Positions 8,816 to 17,575 of a DNA stretch of 64,000 nt are shown piece by piece. The translations under genes were made by a program, and so were the position numbers. The DNA comes from Streptomyces dioscori (GTDB lineage Bacteria; Actinomycetota; Actinomycetes; Streptomycetales; Streptomycetaceae). The stretch covers positions 124,001-188,000 of the forward strand of contig NZ_KZ679050.1 in NCBI RefSeq assembly GCF_003024195.1. Reading direction: 5' to 3'. Each line of letters opens with the position of its first letter. Position 1 is the stretch's first letter. The notes under the pieces are model-generated. The model had not been told where the DNA came from. It searched no databases and was given only the letters and a program-made list of their open reading frames with translations.

Positions 8816-9838
8816 TCACCCGCGGTTTCCCGAGACGGTCTCGCGGGCGGCCCGCAGCGACTCCTTGAGGGAGCCCATGGTGGCCATGACCGCCGTCGGC
8901 TCGTAACCGCAGTGCGCCATGCAGTTGGCGCACCGCGGGTCCTTGCCGCGGCCGTAGGCGTCCCAGTCGGTCTTCTCGATGAGGTCCTTGTACGTCGTGA
9001 CGTACCCGTCGCTCATCAGGTAGCAGGGTTTCTGCCAGCCGAAGAGGGAGTAGTTGGGGATCGCCCACGCCGTGCAGGGGAAGTCGACCTTGCCCTCCAG
9101 GAAGTCCAGGAAGAGCGGGGAGTGGTTGAGCCGCCAGCGGAGCCGGTTGCCGCCCGCGAACGCCTTCTTGAACAGTTCGCGGGTCTGTTCCACGCCCAGG
9201 AAGTGCTCCTGGTCGGGGGCCTTCTCGTAGGCGTAGGCGGGCGAGATCATCATCTCGTCCACCTTCAGGTCGTCATTGAGGTAGTTCAGCACCTCGATGA
9301 TGGTCTGCGGGGTGTCGGTGTTGAAGAAGGTCGAGTTGGTGGTCACCCGGAAGCCGCGCCGCTTGGCCTCCTTGATGGCCGCGACCGCCTCGTCGAACAC
9401 CCCCTCCTTGGCGACGGACTCGTCGTGCCGCTCCCGCAGCCCGTCGATGTGCACGGCGAACGCGAAGTACGGCGACGGCGTGAACTTGTCCATCTTCTTG
9501 CGCAGCAGCATGGCGTTGGTGCACAGGAAGATGTACTTCTTCTTCGCCACCAACTGCCGCACGATCTCGTCGATATGAGGGTGCATCAAGGGCTCGCCGC
9601 CAGCGATGGACACCATCGGCGCACCCGATTCGAGCACGGCCCCCACGGCCTGCGCCACCGGCATGCGCTGCTTGAGCACTCCGGCCGGATGCTGGATCTT
9701 GCCGCAGCCCTCGCACGCGAGATTGCAGGCGTACAGCGGTTCCAGTTCGACGATCAGCGGAAACTTGTCCCGCTTGCGGAGTTTCTGTTCCATGAGATAC
9801 GTCGCGACCTTGATGGTCTGGCGAAGCGGCATGGCCAT
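8816..9838 (-). CDS. hpnH: adenosyl-hopene transferase HpnH, radical SAM
   Basis: HpnH adds a 5'-deoxyadenosyl radical to hopene (diploptene) to give adenosylhopane, the first step of side-chain extension. The 340-residue protein has the radical-SAM CxxxCxxC motif as CNLACEGC (Cys at about 38, 42, 45), followed by a GGEPLMHP motif. A C-terminal Cys-rich segment (RCANCMAHCGY) is also present. The start at 9838 is set by AGGAGGTGAG upstream; an in-frame ATG 39 bp earlier is less likely. It lies 5 bp after hpnG. Confidence 0.95.
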   Translation of the reverse strand: MAMPLRQTIKVATYLMEQKLRKRDKFPLIVELEPLYACNLACEGCGKIQHPAGVLKQRMPVAQAVGAVLESGAPMVSIAGGEPLMHPHIDEIVRQLVAKKKYIFLCTNAMLLRKKMDKFTPSPYFAFAVHIDGLRERHDESVAKEGVFDEAVAAIKEAKRRGFRVTTNSTFFNTDTPQTIIEVLNYLNDDLKVDEMMISPAYAYEKAPDQEHFLGVEQTRELFKKAFAGGNRLRWRLNHSPLFLDFLEGKVDFPCTAWAIPNYSLFGWQKPCYLMSDGYVTTYKDLIEKTDWDAYGRGKDPRCANCMAHCGYEPTAVMATMGSLKESLRAARETVSGNRG

Positions 9839-9843
9839 CTGGC

Positions 9844-10488
9844 TCACCTCCTGGGGAGCAGCGAAGAACGGTGCCATTCATAGAAAACAGGAAGAACGGC
9901 ACGAAGAACACGGAAGGCTGATATTCCACCGCGTACCGTGCCGATCCGGACGAGTTCATGTTCCGGGGCGTCCACGACCACCCGTACGGCGGCAACCGGG
10001 CGCTCGCCCGCGCGGACCGCGCTGCGGAGCGTCGCCGCCGACTCCATGTCGACCGCGATCGCGCCGGTCGCGTACAGAGCAGACCGTTCGGGGCCTCGGA
10101 CCACGTGATCGGAGCCGGCGAGCGGTCCCGTGTGGACGGCGCGTCCGGGCACCGCCCGCCGCAGTTCCCCGACGAGCAGGCCGGTGCCCACGCACGGCGT
10201 ACTGCCGTGCACGTCCCGGGTCTCCTCGGCGACGATCAGGTCCCCCGGATGCATTCCGGGGGCGAGCCCGGCGCAGAAGCCCGTGGCCAGGACGGCCGCC
10301 CCGCGCATCGCGGGACCGGCCAGCACCCTGCCGACCGCCCGCTCGGCCGCCGCGGGACCCATGCCCGTACGCAGCACGGTGACCGGTCCGTCGGCGCCGT
10401 CCCGGTCGCCGCCCGTGCGCAGGGCGAACCGCTCGATGCCCAGCGCGCAGGCGATCAGCAGCGGGGCGGCGCCCGGTGTCGCGCTCAT
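9844..10488 (-). CDS. hpnG: adenosylhopane phosphorylase/nucleosidase HpnG
   Basis: A 214-residue member of the nucleoside phosphorylase family. In hopanoid synthesis HpnG removes adenine from adenosylhopane, leading to ribosylhopane. The family motif AIAVDMESAATL is present and the N-terminus (LLIACALGIERFAL) is typical of HpnG. Its ATG overlaps the shc stop as TGATG, so it is coupled to shc. No membrane segment is visible. Confidence 0.9.
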   Translation of the reverse strand: MSATPGAAPLLIACALGIERFALRTGGDRDGADGPVTVLRTGMGPAAAERAVGRVLAGPAMRGAAVLATGFCAGLAPGMHPGDLIVAEETRDVHGSTPCVGTGLLVGELRRAVPGRAVHTGPLAGSDHVVRGPERSALYATGAIAVDMESAATLRSAVRAGERPVAAVRVVVDAPEHELVRIGTVRGGISAFRVLRAVLPVFYEWHRSSLLPRR

Positions 10489-12518
10489 CAGCTCGCCCTG
10501 CCGAAGGCGCTCTGGGCGCCGCTCTGCAGGTCGGCGAACGGTTCGCCGTTGACGTACCGGCCGAGTGCGGTGAGCGGGAACACCTGCCGGTAGAGGTGGT
10601 AGTTGATGGAGAAGTCCCACGGGAATCCGGTGCCGGTGAAGTACGGCTCGTCCCAGGAGCCGTCCGCCAGCTGGGTCTGTGCGAGCCAGGCGATGCCGCG
10701 CTCGACGGCCTTGGACTCCCGCTCCCCGGCCGCGAGCAGCGCCAGCAGCGCCCACGCGGTCTGGGAGGCGGTCGACTCGCCCCGGCCGCTCCACTCGGCG
10801 ACGTCGTGGTAGGAGCGCAGGTCCTCGCCCCAGCCCCCGTCGTCGTTCTGCACGGTCTCCAGCCAGGCCACCGCCCGCCGGATCGCGGGATGCGAGCCGG
10901 GCAGTCCGGCGGCGACCAGTGCGGGCACCACCGACCCTGTGCCGTATACGTAGTTGACGCCCCAGCGGCCGAACCAGGAGCCGTTCGCCTCCTGTTCGGC
11001 GAGCAGCCACTCGATGCCCCGGCGGGTGCGCGGGTCGTGGGCCAGGCCCTCGACGGCGAGCATCTCCACGACGTGCGCGGTGACGTCGGCGGACGGCGGG
11101 TCGATGACCTCGCCGAAGTCGCAGAACGGCAGCCGGTTGGGGAAGGGACTGGTGTTGTCGACGTCGAAGGCGCCCCACGCGCCGTTCTTCGACTGCATGC
11201 CGAGGTTCCAGCGCACCCCACGCCCGATGGCCTTCTCCACGCGCTCCGGGTCGTGGTGTCTGACCCGGCGCAGCGCGAGGACCACTTCGGCGGTGTCGTC
11301 GATGTCGGGGTAGTTGTCGTTGTGGAACTCGAACGCCCAGCCGCCGGGCGGCAGTCCGGGCCTCTTGACCGCCCAGTCGCCGGGGCGGACGATCTCCTCC
11401 CCGAGCATCCAGTCCGCCGCCCGCACCATCTGCGGGTGGTCGGCGGGCACGCCCGCGTCGGCGAGCGCGATGGTCGCCAGGCAGGTGTCCCACACCGGTG
11501 ACTGACAGGCCTCGATCATCCGGGCGCCGTCCTCGCGCCACACGGCGAAGCGGTCCAGGGAGGCAAGTCCCTCGCGCATCACGGGGTGTTCGAGGTCGTA
11601 GCCGAGCAGGTACAGCGCGATGACCGAGTAGACGGCGGGCGGCTGGATGCCGCCCCAGCACCCGTCGTTCTCCTGGCGCTCGATGATCCAGCGGGCCGCG
11701 GTGTTCATCGCGGCCCGGCGCAGCCTGCGCGGGGCGACCTTGCGGTAGGCGTGCAGGGCCCGGTCGAGCCGCTGGAACGCGCCGTCCCAACTCGCCACCG
11801 GGGCGAAGGGTTTGACCGGGTTGGGGTTACGGGGATCCACGTGCAGCTCGTCCAGCGTGAAGGGCGCCGGACGGACCGGGCGCTTCGCGGAAACGACGGT
11901 GAGCGGCACGATGGTCTGCCGGGCCCAGCAGCCGAAGTCGTAGATGTTGAGCGGCATCCACTTCGGGAACCAGATGAGCTCCGGGGGCAGTTCGGGGAGG
12001 TCGTCCCACTTCCACCAGCCGAACAGGGCCAGCCAGATCCGGGTGAAGACCCGCGCCGCCGCGATGCCGCCGCGCTCCCGGATCCAGGCGGACGCCCGCG
12101 CCATGTGCGGATCGTCCGGCAGGTCCCCGGCCAGCCGCAGGGCCACGTACGCCTCGACGGTGGTGGAGAGTTCGCCGGGTCCGCCGTAGAAGGAGGCCCA
12201 GGTGCCGTCCTCGCGCTGTTCGCCGCGGATGAACAGCGCGGCGGCCTGTGTGGTCTTCTCGTCGTCGATGCCCAGGAACTGACGGAGCAGCAGGTCTTCG
12301 GCGTCCATGGTGACGTTGGTCTCCAGGTCGCCCTTCCACCAGCCCTCGGCGTCCTGCGTGGTGAGCAGGAAGTCGGTGGCACGCTGTATCGCGTGCGTGG
12401 CGGTCTCTCGGATATCGGCTGTCCCGGCCGCCGCGGGAGTCGATTCTGTCCGGATGTCGCTGGCCGAGGCTGCGCGGGGCGGGAGGGCTCCGGTGCTTCC
12501 GTCGGTCGTCGCTGTCAT
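10488..12518 (-). CDS. shc: squalene-hopene cyclase
   Basis: This 676-residue class II triterpene cyclase converts squalene to hopene and hopanol in one polycyclisation, attached to the inner membrane face. The catalytic DxDD motif is seen as DIDDTA at residues 405-410. Several QW repeats are present (for example QNDDGGW and QLADGSW), and the C-terminal region has the conserved GTGFPWDFSINYHLYR stretch. The ATG at 12518 follows GAAGGGGAAG; an earlier in-frame ATG at 12542 lacks a better site. A 110-bp gap containing a stable hairpin separates it from the polyprenyl synthase gene. Confidence 0.97.
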   Translation of the reverse strand: MTATTDGSTGALPPRAASASDIRTESTPAAAGTADIRETATHAIQRATDFLLTTQDAEGWWKGDLETNVTMDAEDLLLRQFLGIDDEKTTQAAALFIRGEQREDGTWASFYGGPGELSTTVEAYVALRLAGDLPDDPHMARASAWIRERGGIAAARVFTRIWLALFGWWKWDDLPELPPELIWFPKWMPLNIYDFGCWARQTIVPLTVVSAKRPVRPAPFTLDELHVDPRNPNPVKPFAPVASWDGAFQRLDRALHAYRKVAPRRLRRAAMNTAARWIIERQENDGCWGGIQPPAVYSVIALYLLGYDLEHPVMREGLASLDRFAVWREDGARMIEACQSPVWDTCLATIALADAGVPADHPQMVRAADWMLGEEIVRPGDWAVKRPGLPPGGWAFEFHNDNYPDIDDTAEVVLALRRVRHHDPERVEKAIGRGVRWNLGMQSKNGAWGAFDVDNTSPFPNRLPFCDFGEVIDPPSADVTAHVVEMLAVEGLAHDPRTRRGIEWLLAEQEANGSWFGRWGVNYVYGTGSVVPALVAAGLPGSHPAIRRAVAWLETVQNDDGGWGEDLRSYHDVAEWSGRGESTASQTAWALLALLAAGERESKAVERGIAWLAQTQLADGSWDEPYFTGTGFPWDFSINYHLYRQVFPLTALGRYVNGEPFADLQSGAQSAFGRAS

Positions 12519-12562
12519 GGCTTCCCCTTCGTGCAGTGGCATGTCTCTGCTGGGTCCGCCGT

Positions 12563-12595
12563 CGGCCGGTGCTCGTTCTTCCGCAGCACCGGCCG
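12563..12595 (-). promoter_or_regulatory. intra-operon hairpin between polyprenyl synthase and shc
   Basis: Perfect 11-bp arms (CGGCCGGTGCT at 12563-12573 and its complement at 12585-12595) flank an 11-base loop. The hairpin lies in one of the few real gaps in the operon, 45 bp before shc. There is no obvious U-tract. It could be a partial terminator, attenuator or mRNA-stabilising element. Confidence 0.5.
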
Positions 12596-12628
12596 GCGAC
12601 TACGCGAGGGCTATTCGACCGATAGTGA

Positions 12629-13696
12629 TCATCTCTTTCGTACGACGACGAAGTCGGCGAGCTCCACGAACTGGGCCCGCACGCGGTCCGGCATGTCGAT
12701 CGTGTCGAGGGCCTCGACGGCGACGGTGTGCTGTCGGCGCGCCTCCTGGGCGGTCCACTCGCGGCCGCCCGCCTCCTCGATGAGCGCGGCGCGCACGGCG
12801 AACTCCTCCTCGGAGAAGTTCTCGAAGTCACTGCTCTTGGCGTCCGCGGCGAGCAGTTCGCCCAGCCGCTCCGAGGCCGGGCCGCCGGCCGCGAGCGCCG
12901 CCACGACGGGCAGGGACTTCTTGCGCTGGCGCAGGTCGCTCCAGGTCTGCTTGCCGGTGGCCACCGGGTCGCCCCAGATGCCGAGGAGGTCGTCGACGGC
13001 CTGGAAGGCGAGGCCGAGGTGGTAGCCGTACTTCTCCAGCGTGTCCGCCGTGCGGTCGTCGGCGCCGCCGAGGACCGCGCCGATGGAGCAGGCGCAGGCG
13101 AGCAGGGCGCCGGTCTTGTTGCCCTCCATCTCCAGGCACTCCTCGACGCTGACGCGGTCGCGGTGCTCGTAGGAGATGTCCTGGGCCTGGCCGTCGATCA
13201 GCGCGCGGGTGGCGGTGGTCAGCCGGCGGGTGGCGCGGCCCGCCTCGACCGTGCCGAGTTCCAGGAGCAGTTCGTTGGCCAGCGCGAACAGGGCGTCGCC
13301 GACGAGGATCGCCTGGGCGGGGCCGTGCACCTTCCAGACGGTGTCACGGTGGCGGCGCTGCTCGTCGCCGTCCATCAGGTCGTCGTGCAGGAGGGAGAAG
13401 TTGTGCACCAGCTCGACGGCGACCGCGCCCGGCACGCCCACCTCGGGGGCTGCTCCGGCGGCCTCGGCGGACAGCACGGCGAGAGCGGGGCGCACGGCCT
13501 TGCCGCCGTCGCCCTCGGCAGGGTTGCCCTCGGCGTCGATCCAGCCGAAGTGGTAGGCGGCGACGGTGTCCATGGGCGGTGCGAGGCGGTCGATGGCCGC
13601 CCGCAGTACAGGTGAGGCCAGGGTCCGGCCGCGCTCCAGGAGCGCGGTCACGTCCACCGCGTCGGCAGCCTTCGATGCCGGGGGCACAGTGGGCAC
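12629..13696 (-). CDS. short-chain polyprenyl diphosphate synthase
   Basis: A 355-residue trans-prenyl synthase carries both Asp-rich motifs, LLHDDLMDGD and AFQAVDDLLGIWGD. Phe at position -5 before the first motif suggests a short product. In this operon that is most likely FPP, the substrate for HpnC and HpnD, although GGPP cannot be excluded. The GTG at 13696 follows GAGGAGAG. It lies 83 bp after hpnE. A long Lys/Arg-containing stretch and KSLPVVAAL near the second motif are typical of actinobacterial relatives. Confidence 0.92.
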   Translation of the reverse strand: MPTVPPASKAADAVDVTALLERGRTLASPVLRAAIDRLAPPMDTVAAYHFGWIDAEGNPAEGDGGKAVRPALAVLSAEAAGAAPEVGVPGAVAVELVHNFSLLHDDLMDGDEQRRHRDTVWKVHGPAQAILVGDALFALANELLLELGTVEAGRATRRLTTATRALIDGQAQDISYEHRDRVSVEECLEMEGNKTGALLACACSIGAVLGGADDRTADTLEKYGYHLGLAFQAVDDLLGIWGDPVATGKQTWSDLRQRKKSLPVVAALAAGGPASERLGELLAADAKSSDFENFSEEEFAVRAALIEEAGGREWTAQEARRQHTVAVEALDTIDMPDRVRAQFVELADFVVVRKR

Positions 13697-13779
13697 AGTC
13701 TCTCCTCTATTTGCGATACGGGGGGTGCGGGGGCCGGTGCCGGAGCGGGCGACGGTGGCCCCGTCGCTCTGATCGAGCG

Positions 13780-15204
13780 TCACGCCGCCTCCTCGAAGAG
13801 CTCGAAGAGGTGGTCGCGTGGCCGGCCCAGCGCGCCGAGGGCGGCGTCGGCCGCGCTCACTCCGCTGCGGACCGCACTCTCCATGGTCGCGGGCCACCCT
13901 GTGGCGGTCCACGCGCCGGCCAGGTACAGGCCGGGTGCCTTGGTGCGGGCGCCGGGCCGCAGCCGTCCGACGCCTGGGGTCGGGGCGAACGTCGCCGTCC
14001 GCTCCCTGGTCACGAAGAAGTCCCGGACCCCGGCGTCCCTGGTGTGCGGCAGCAGCCGTTCCAGTTCCGGCAGGTAGCGCTCGCGCAGTGCCGCGACCGG
14101 TGCGTCGATCTCGTCCTGCGCGGCCGACTGGGACAGTGCGAGGTACTGGCCCTCCTTGAGCCCGGACGCCTCGGTGCGGTCGAAGACCCACTGCACCGGG
14201 GAGCCGAGCGCGGCGAAGAACGGCGTGCTCAGCACCTTGCGGTCGTACACGACGTGGATGTTGAGGATGGGGGCCGTGCCGATCTCCAGCAGCCGCTCCG
14301 GGGCGTCCAGCGCGCCCGCCGGCAGCAGATCGTGGGCCTCGCGCTGCGGCACGGCGAGCACGACCGTGTCGGCGTCGAGCGTCTCGCCGGGAACCTGAAC
14401 GCTCCAACGGCCGTTCTCGTGTGAGGAGATGGAGGTGACTCGTGTACGGACCTCGGTACGGACTCCCGCGGAGTCGAGCGCCTTGCGGGCCAGACGGTCG
14501 TGCAGTTCACCCAGCGGGACGCGCGCCCAGCCGATGTCGGCGGCGCCCGGGTCGGACAGCAGACCGGTCTTGAACACCATCGCGGCGAGCCCGAGCGAGG
14601 CGTCGCCGGCCACCGCGTTGAGGGTGGCGACCCCCACCAGGTCCCACAGTGCCTCGATGGCCCGGTCGGACTGACCGTGCTCGGTCAGCCAGCCACCGAA
14701 GCTCTGCGCGTCGAGCGCCGGGTCGGCGGGGTCGAGTCCCTTGAGCGCCAGAGCGGCACGGCCGACCCTGGCGCGCTCGGCGAGCGACAGATGCGGGTAG
14801 GTCGCGAGGCTGCGCGCCAGATGCAGCGGGACGGGCAGCGCCGTCCGGCCGATTCTGCCGAGCCGTCGTCCGGCCGGGGCCTCGGCGTCGAGGACGGGCA
14901 CGTCGAGACGGTCCTGCAGCGGCGCGAGCGCCGCTCCTTCGACGCGGTCGAGGAACCAGCGGTACGCCGTGCAGCAGCGCAGATACACATGCTGGCCGTT
15001 GTCCACGGTGAGTCCGTCGCGCTGGAACGAGAAGGCGAGCCCGCCCAGGCGGGGCCTGCCTTCGAGCAGCGTCACCCGGACTCCGGCGTCGGCCAGCGCG
15101 AGCGCCGCGGTCGTTCCCGCGAGCCCCCCGCCGACCACCACAGCCGTCGTGGGGCGTCCCGGGGAGCCCGTATCGGGCCCCTCGTCCTGCGTGGTGTCGT
15201 TCAT
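13780..15204 (-). CDS. hpnE: hydroxysqualene dehydroxylase HpnE
   Basis: A 474-residue FAD-dependent amine-oxidase-type protein. HpnE reduces hydroxysqualene, made by HpnC and HpnD, to squalene. The dinucleotide-binding motif VVVGGGLAGTTAALALADAG is at residues 22-41 and the C-terminal FAD motif GLYLAGAWTATGWPATMESA is present. The ATG overlaps the stop of the 46-codon gene upstream as ATGA, with GGGGGAAGG as ribosome binding site. It is often automatically labelled phytoene desaturase, but the operon context supports HpnE. Confidence 0.93.
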   Translation of the reverse strand: MNDTTQDEGPDTGSPGRPTTAVVVGGGLAGTTAALALADAGVRVTLLEGRPRLGGLAFSFQRDGLTVDNGQHVYLRCCTAYRWFLDRVEGAALAPLQDRLDVPVLDAEAPAGRRLGRIGRTALPVPLHLARSLATYPHLSLAERARVGRAALALKGLDPADPALDAQSFGGWLTEHGQSDRAIEALWDLVGVATLNAVAGDASLGLAAMVFKTGLLSDPGAADIGWARVPLGELHDRLARKALDSAGVRTEVRTRVTSISSHENGRWSVQVPGETLDADTVVLAVPQREAHDLLPAGALDAPERLLEIGTAPILNIHVVYDRKVLSTPFFAALGSPVQWVFDRTEASGLKEGQYLALSQSAAQDEIDAPVAALRERYLPELERLLPHTRDAGVRDFFVTRERTATFAPTPGVGRLRPGARTKAPGLYLAGAWTATGWPATMESAVRSGVSAADAALGALGRPRDHLFELFEEAA

Positions 15205-15341
15205 CGTGCACCTTCCCCCGCGGCCTCGGCGTGCCGGTGGAGCGGGGCACGGGCGGCCGATGCAGTCAGGGACGCAGTCCCGGGCTGGAGGGTTGCGCGC
15301 CGTTTCCAGGTACTTGCGTCACCTTGGGGCGAAGTGTCCAT
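15201..15341 (-). CDS. 46-residue protein inside the hopanoid operon (DUF6380-like)
   Basis: This short gene fills the space between hpnD and hpnE exactly. Its ATG overlaps the hpnD stop (TGATG) and its stop overlaps the hpnE start (ATGA). AGGAGG, eight bases before the start inside the hpnD end, is a near-ideal ribosome binding site. The product begins MDTSPQGDASTWKRR, is basic and Ala-rich, ends GEGAR, and has no membrane helix or signal. I recall short Streptomyces proteins with the same ending filed as DUF6380, but could not confirm this. The function is unknown; coupling points to a role beside HpnC, HpnD and HpnE, or as a translational bridge. Confidence 0.75.
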   Translation of the reverse strand: MDTSPQGDASTWKRRATLQPGTASLTASAARAPLHRHAEAAGEGAR

Positions 15342-16291
15342 CAAGCGCGCCTCCTGACGGTTCGGCGGGAGACGTGCCGGGCGTCGAGGCCGGAGAGGCC
15401 GCGCACGGCGACGTACGCCTTCTCGCGTCCGGGGAGCGAGACCCGGCCGCGCAGGACGGCCTCCGGCTCGCGCTCGATACGGTCCAGGAGGCGGCGGTAG
15501 ATGCCCGCCATCGCGGCGACACAGGCGCCGCTGCGGCGGTCCAGCATGGGCAGCAGCCGGTAGCCCTCGGCGAAGAGCGCGCGGGCCCGGCGCACCTCGA
15601 AGTGCACGAGGCCCGCGAAGTCGGAGCCCTCCGGCGGTCGCGATCCCTCGAACCCGGCCGAGCAGCCGAACTTCGCGAGGTCGTCCGCGGGCAGATACGT
15701 ACGCCCGTTCTCTGCGTCCTCGCGAACGTCTCTCAGGATGTTGGTCAGTTGCAGCGCGAGCCCGAGGGTGTCCGCGTACTCCGGCGCGCGCTCGGCGCCG
15801 CGCGCCCCCGGTTCCGTACCGAAGACGCCGAGCGAGAGCCGGCCGATGGCGCCTGCGACGCAGCGGCAGTAGACCTTCAGGTCGTCCCAGGTCTCGTACG
15901 TCTCGCCGCGGACGTCCATGAGCACGCCGTCGATGAGTTCGTCGAGGCCGTCGAGCGGCACCGGGAAGTGGTCGGCCGTGTGCCGCAGGGCGACGGCGAC
16001 CGGATCGGTGTCGTCCTCGTCGACCGAGCCGTCGCGGATCCGCCCGAGCAGCGCCCGGGTCTCCTCCAGTCGCTTCGCCTTGACCTCGGGGGCGAGCGTG
16101 CCGTCGCCGATGTCGTCGACGCGCCGTGAGAACGCGTACAGCGCCGACATGGCCCGGCGCTTGGGCGTCGGCAGCAGCCGGATGCCGTACGCGAAATTCC
16201 GGGCCTGCTGCCCGGTGACCGCCTCGCAGTAGCCGTAAGCGGCGAGTACCGGTGCGGACATGTGTGGTTCCGACTCCACGGTCCGGATCAC
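15341..16291 (-). CDS. hpnD: presqualene diphosphate synthase HpnD
   Basis: A 316-residue squalene/phytoene synthase family member. HpnD joins two FPP molecules into presqualene diphosphate. Both Asp-rich segments are present (SRRVDDIGDG and LTNILRDVREDAENGR). The GTG at 16291 overlaps the hpnC stop as GTGA and is preceded by GAGGAGAGG. An ATG 30 bp downstream (MSAPVLAAYGY) is possible but has a weak site. The stop is shared with the start of the small coupled gene. Confidence 0.93.
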   Translation of the reverse strand: MIRTVESEPHMSAPVLAAYGYCEAVTGQQARNFAYGIRLLPTPKRRAMSALYAFSRRVDDIGDGTLAPEVKAKRLEETRALLGRIRDGSVDEDDTDPVAVALRHTADHFPVPLDGLDELIDGVLMDVRGETYETWDDLKVYCRCVAGAIGRLSLGVFGTEPGARGAERAPEYADTLGLALQLTNILRDVREDAENGRTYLPADDLAKFGCSAGFEGSRPPEGSDFAGLVHFEVRRARALFAEGYRLLPMLDRRSGACVAAMAGIYRRLLDRIEREPEAVLRGRVSLPGREKAYVAVRGLSGLDARHVSRRTVRRRA

Positions 16292-17190
16292 CCCTCTCCT
16301 CGCAGAGTCACTCCCACCTCGCGCAGCAACTGGATCTTGCCGGGCTTCGGCGGGCCGGGAAGTACGTCGTATTCGGCGGCGGCGATCGCCCGGATTGCCG
16401 CCCTTCCTCCTGCCACGAACCCCGCGAGCAGCAGCTTCAGCCTGCCGTGGACGCTACCCACGAGGGGGGTGCCTTCATTCAGGAGGTTCCGGGCGCGTTC
16501 TGCTTCGTATGCAACCAGTGCGCGCGCCGATGCGCCTGCCGTGGGCGTGGCGAGATCCGCCTCCTGGACGTGAAAGCGCTTCATGTCCTCGGCGGGAAGG
16601 TAGATGCGGTCGCGGCCGAGGTCCTCGGCGACGTCCTGGAGGTGCTCGACGATCTGCAGGGCGGTGCAGACGGCGTCGGAGAGGCGGACCCGCTCGGGGG
16701 TCGAGGTGCCGGTGACGGACAGGACGAGCCGGCCGACCGGGTTCGCGGACAGCTCGCAGTAGGCGAGGAGGTCGTCGTAGGTCTCGTACCGCTTGACGAG
16801 CTGGTCCTGGCGGTTCGCCGCGATCAGGCCGAGGAAGGGCTCGGGGGTCAGGCCGGTGCGGCGGACCGTGGGCTGCAGGCGGCGCAGGAGCGGGTGGCGC
16901 GGAGTGGAGTCGAAGACCTTGCGCAGGTCGGCCTCGAAGGCGTCCAGCAGGACGAGCCGGTCCTTCGCCTCTTCGGGGGACACGCCGAGGAGGCGGGCGT
17001 CCGCGCCGCCGGGGGCGAGGTCTCCGTCGCCGATGTCGTCGACGAGCCGGGCGAAGCCGTAGACGGCCATGAGGTCGGCCCGCCAGGCCCGGGGCAGGAA
17101 GAACGGCGCCACGGGGAAGTTCTCGTCCGCGGCCTTGTCGAGGGTGCTGCGCTCCGGGTCACCGGCGCGTGCCGTTGCGGCCGGTGTCAT
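16288..17190 (-). CDS. hpnC: hydroxysqualene synthase HpnC
   Basis: The first gene of the hopanoid operon encodes a 300-residue squalene/phytoene synthase homologue. HpnC converts presqualene diphosphate to hydroxysqualene. It has ARLVDDIGDGDLA and EHLQDVAEDLGRDR as the two metal-binding regions and the characteristic N-terminal ENFPVAPFFLPRAWR. The ATG at 17190 follows GGCGGGCG. HpnC, HpnD and HpnE together replace eukaryotic squalene synthase. Confidence 0.93.
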   Translation of the reverse strand: MTPAATARAGDPERSTLDKAADENFPVAPFFLPRAWRADLMAVYGFARLVDDIGDGDLAPGGADARLLGVSPEEAKDRLVLLDAFEADLRKVFDSTPRHPLLRRLQPTVRRTGLTPEPFLGLIAANRQDQLVKRYETYDDLLAYCELSANPVGRLVLSVTGTSTPERVRLSDAVCTALQIVEHLQDVAEDLGRDRIYLPAEDMKRFHVQEADLATPTAGASARALVAYEAERARNLLNEGTPLVGSVHGRLKLLLAGFVAGGRAAIRAIAAAEYDVLPGPPKPGKIQLLREVGVTLRGEG

Positions 17191-17283
17191 CGCCCGCCGC
17201 CCGGGCCGCGGACGGCACACGCACGGACGGCACACGCGCAGCGGAGCTGGAGAGTTTCCGTAGCCATCGCCGTCACATCTCCC

Positions 17284-17312
17284 GTTCTACACTGCTGACC
17301 CAATGGTGACTA
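17284..17312 (-). promoter_or_regulatory. possible promoter of the hopanoid operon
   Basis: On the minus strand TAGTCA (17312-17307) and TAGAAC (17289-17284) are 17 bases apart, resembling -35 and -10 boxes. They would give a leader of roughly 90 nt before hpnC. The match is by eye only. Confidence 0.35.
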
Positions 17313-17410
17313 TTTCGGACACGCCGCCCGGCCGTCCGCGCGGCAGACCCTATGCCTGGTGTCGCGCAGTATCGCCCCACTTGCCGCGAATCAGCACCGG
17401 TACAGCTTAC

Positions 17411-17420
17411 GTTGTACAAC
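17411..17420. promoter_or_regulatory. palindrome upstream of the hopanoid operon
   Basis: GTTGTACAAC is a perfect 10-bp palindrome about 100 bp upstream of the proposed -35 box. It is a candidate regulator site, but short enough to occur by chance. The rest of the 385-bp gap at 17191-17575 holds only the proposed promoter and a terminator. Confidence 0.3.
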
Positions 17421-17516
17421 CGGTCGTGCTCCGCCGGGGTGTCCTGCACATCACAAGAACACACCGATTGACGTCAAGATTCCTACGGGCGCCCGGAGTT
17501 GGCGTTTCCTTTGCAG

Positions 17517-17556
17517 ACGCAGGGCCCCGCCGAACCGTTCCGGCAGGGCCCTGCGT
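17517..17556 (-). terminator. terminator after the exporter operon
   Basis: Perfect 11-bp arms (ACGCAGGGCCC at 17517-17527 and its complement at 17546-17556) flank an 18-base loop, 20 bp after the stop of the ABC ATPase gene. The position suits a rho-independent-type terminator of the high-GC kind without a U-tract. Confidence 0.75.
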
Positions 17557-17575
17557 GGTTCTTCTACGACTCGGG

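Noticed and set aside
17191..17575. Search for an RNA gene or extra small protein upstream of hpnC
   Set aside because: Only a promoter-like pair, a short palindrome and the exporter terminator were seen. No frame had a convincing ribosome site.
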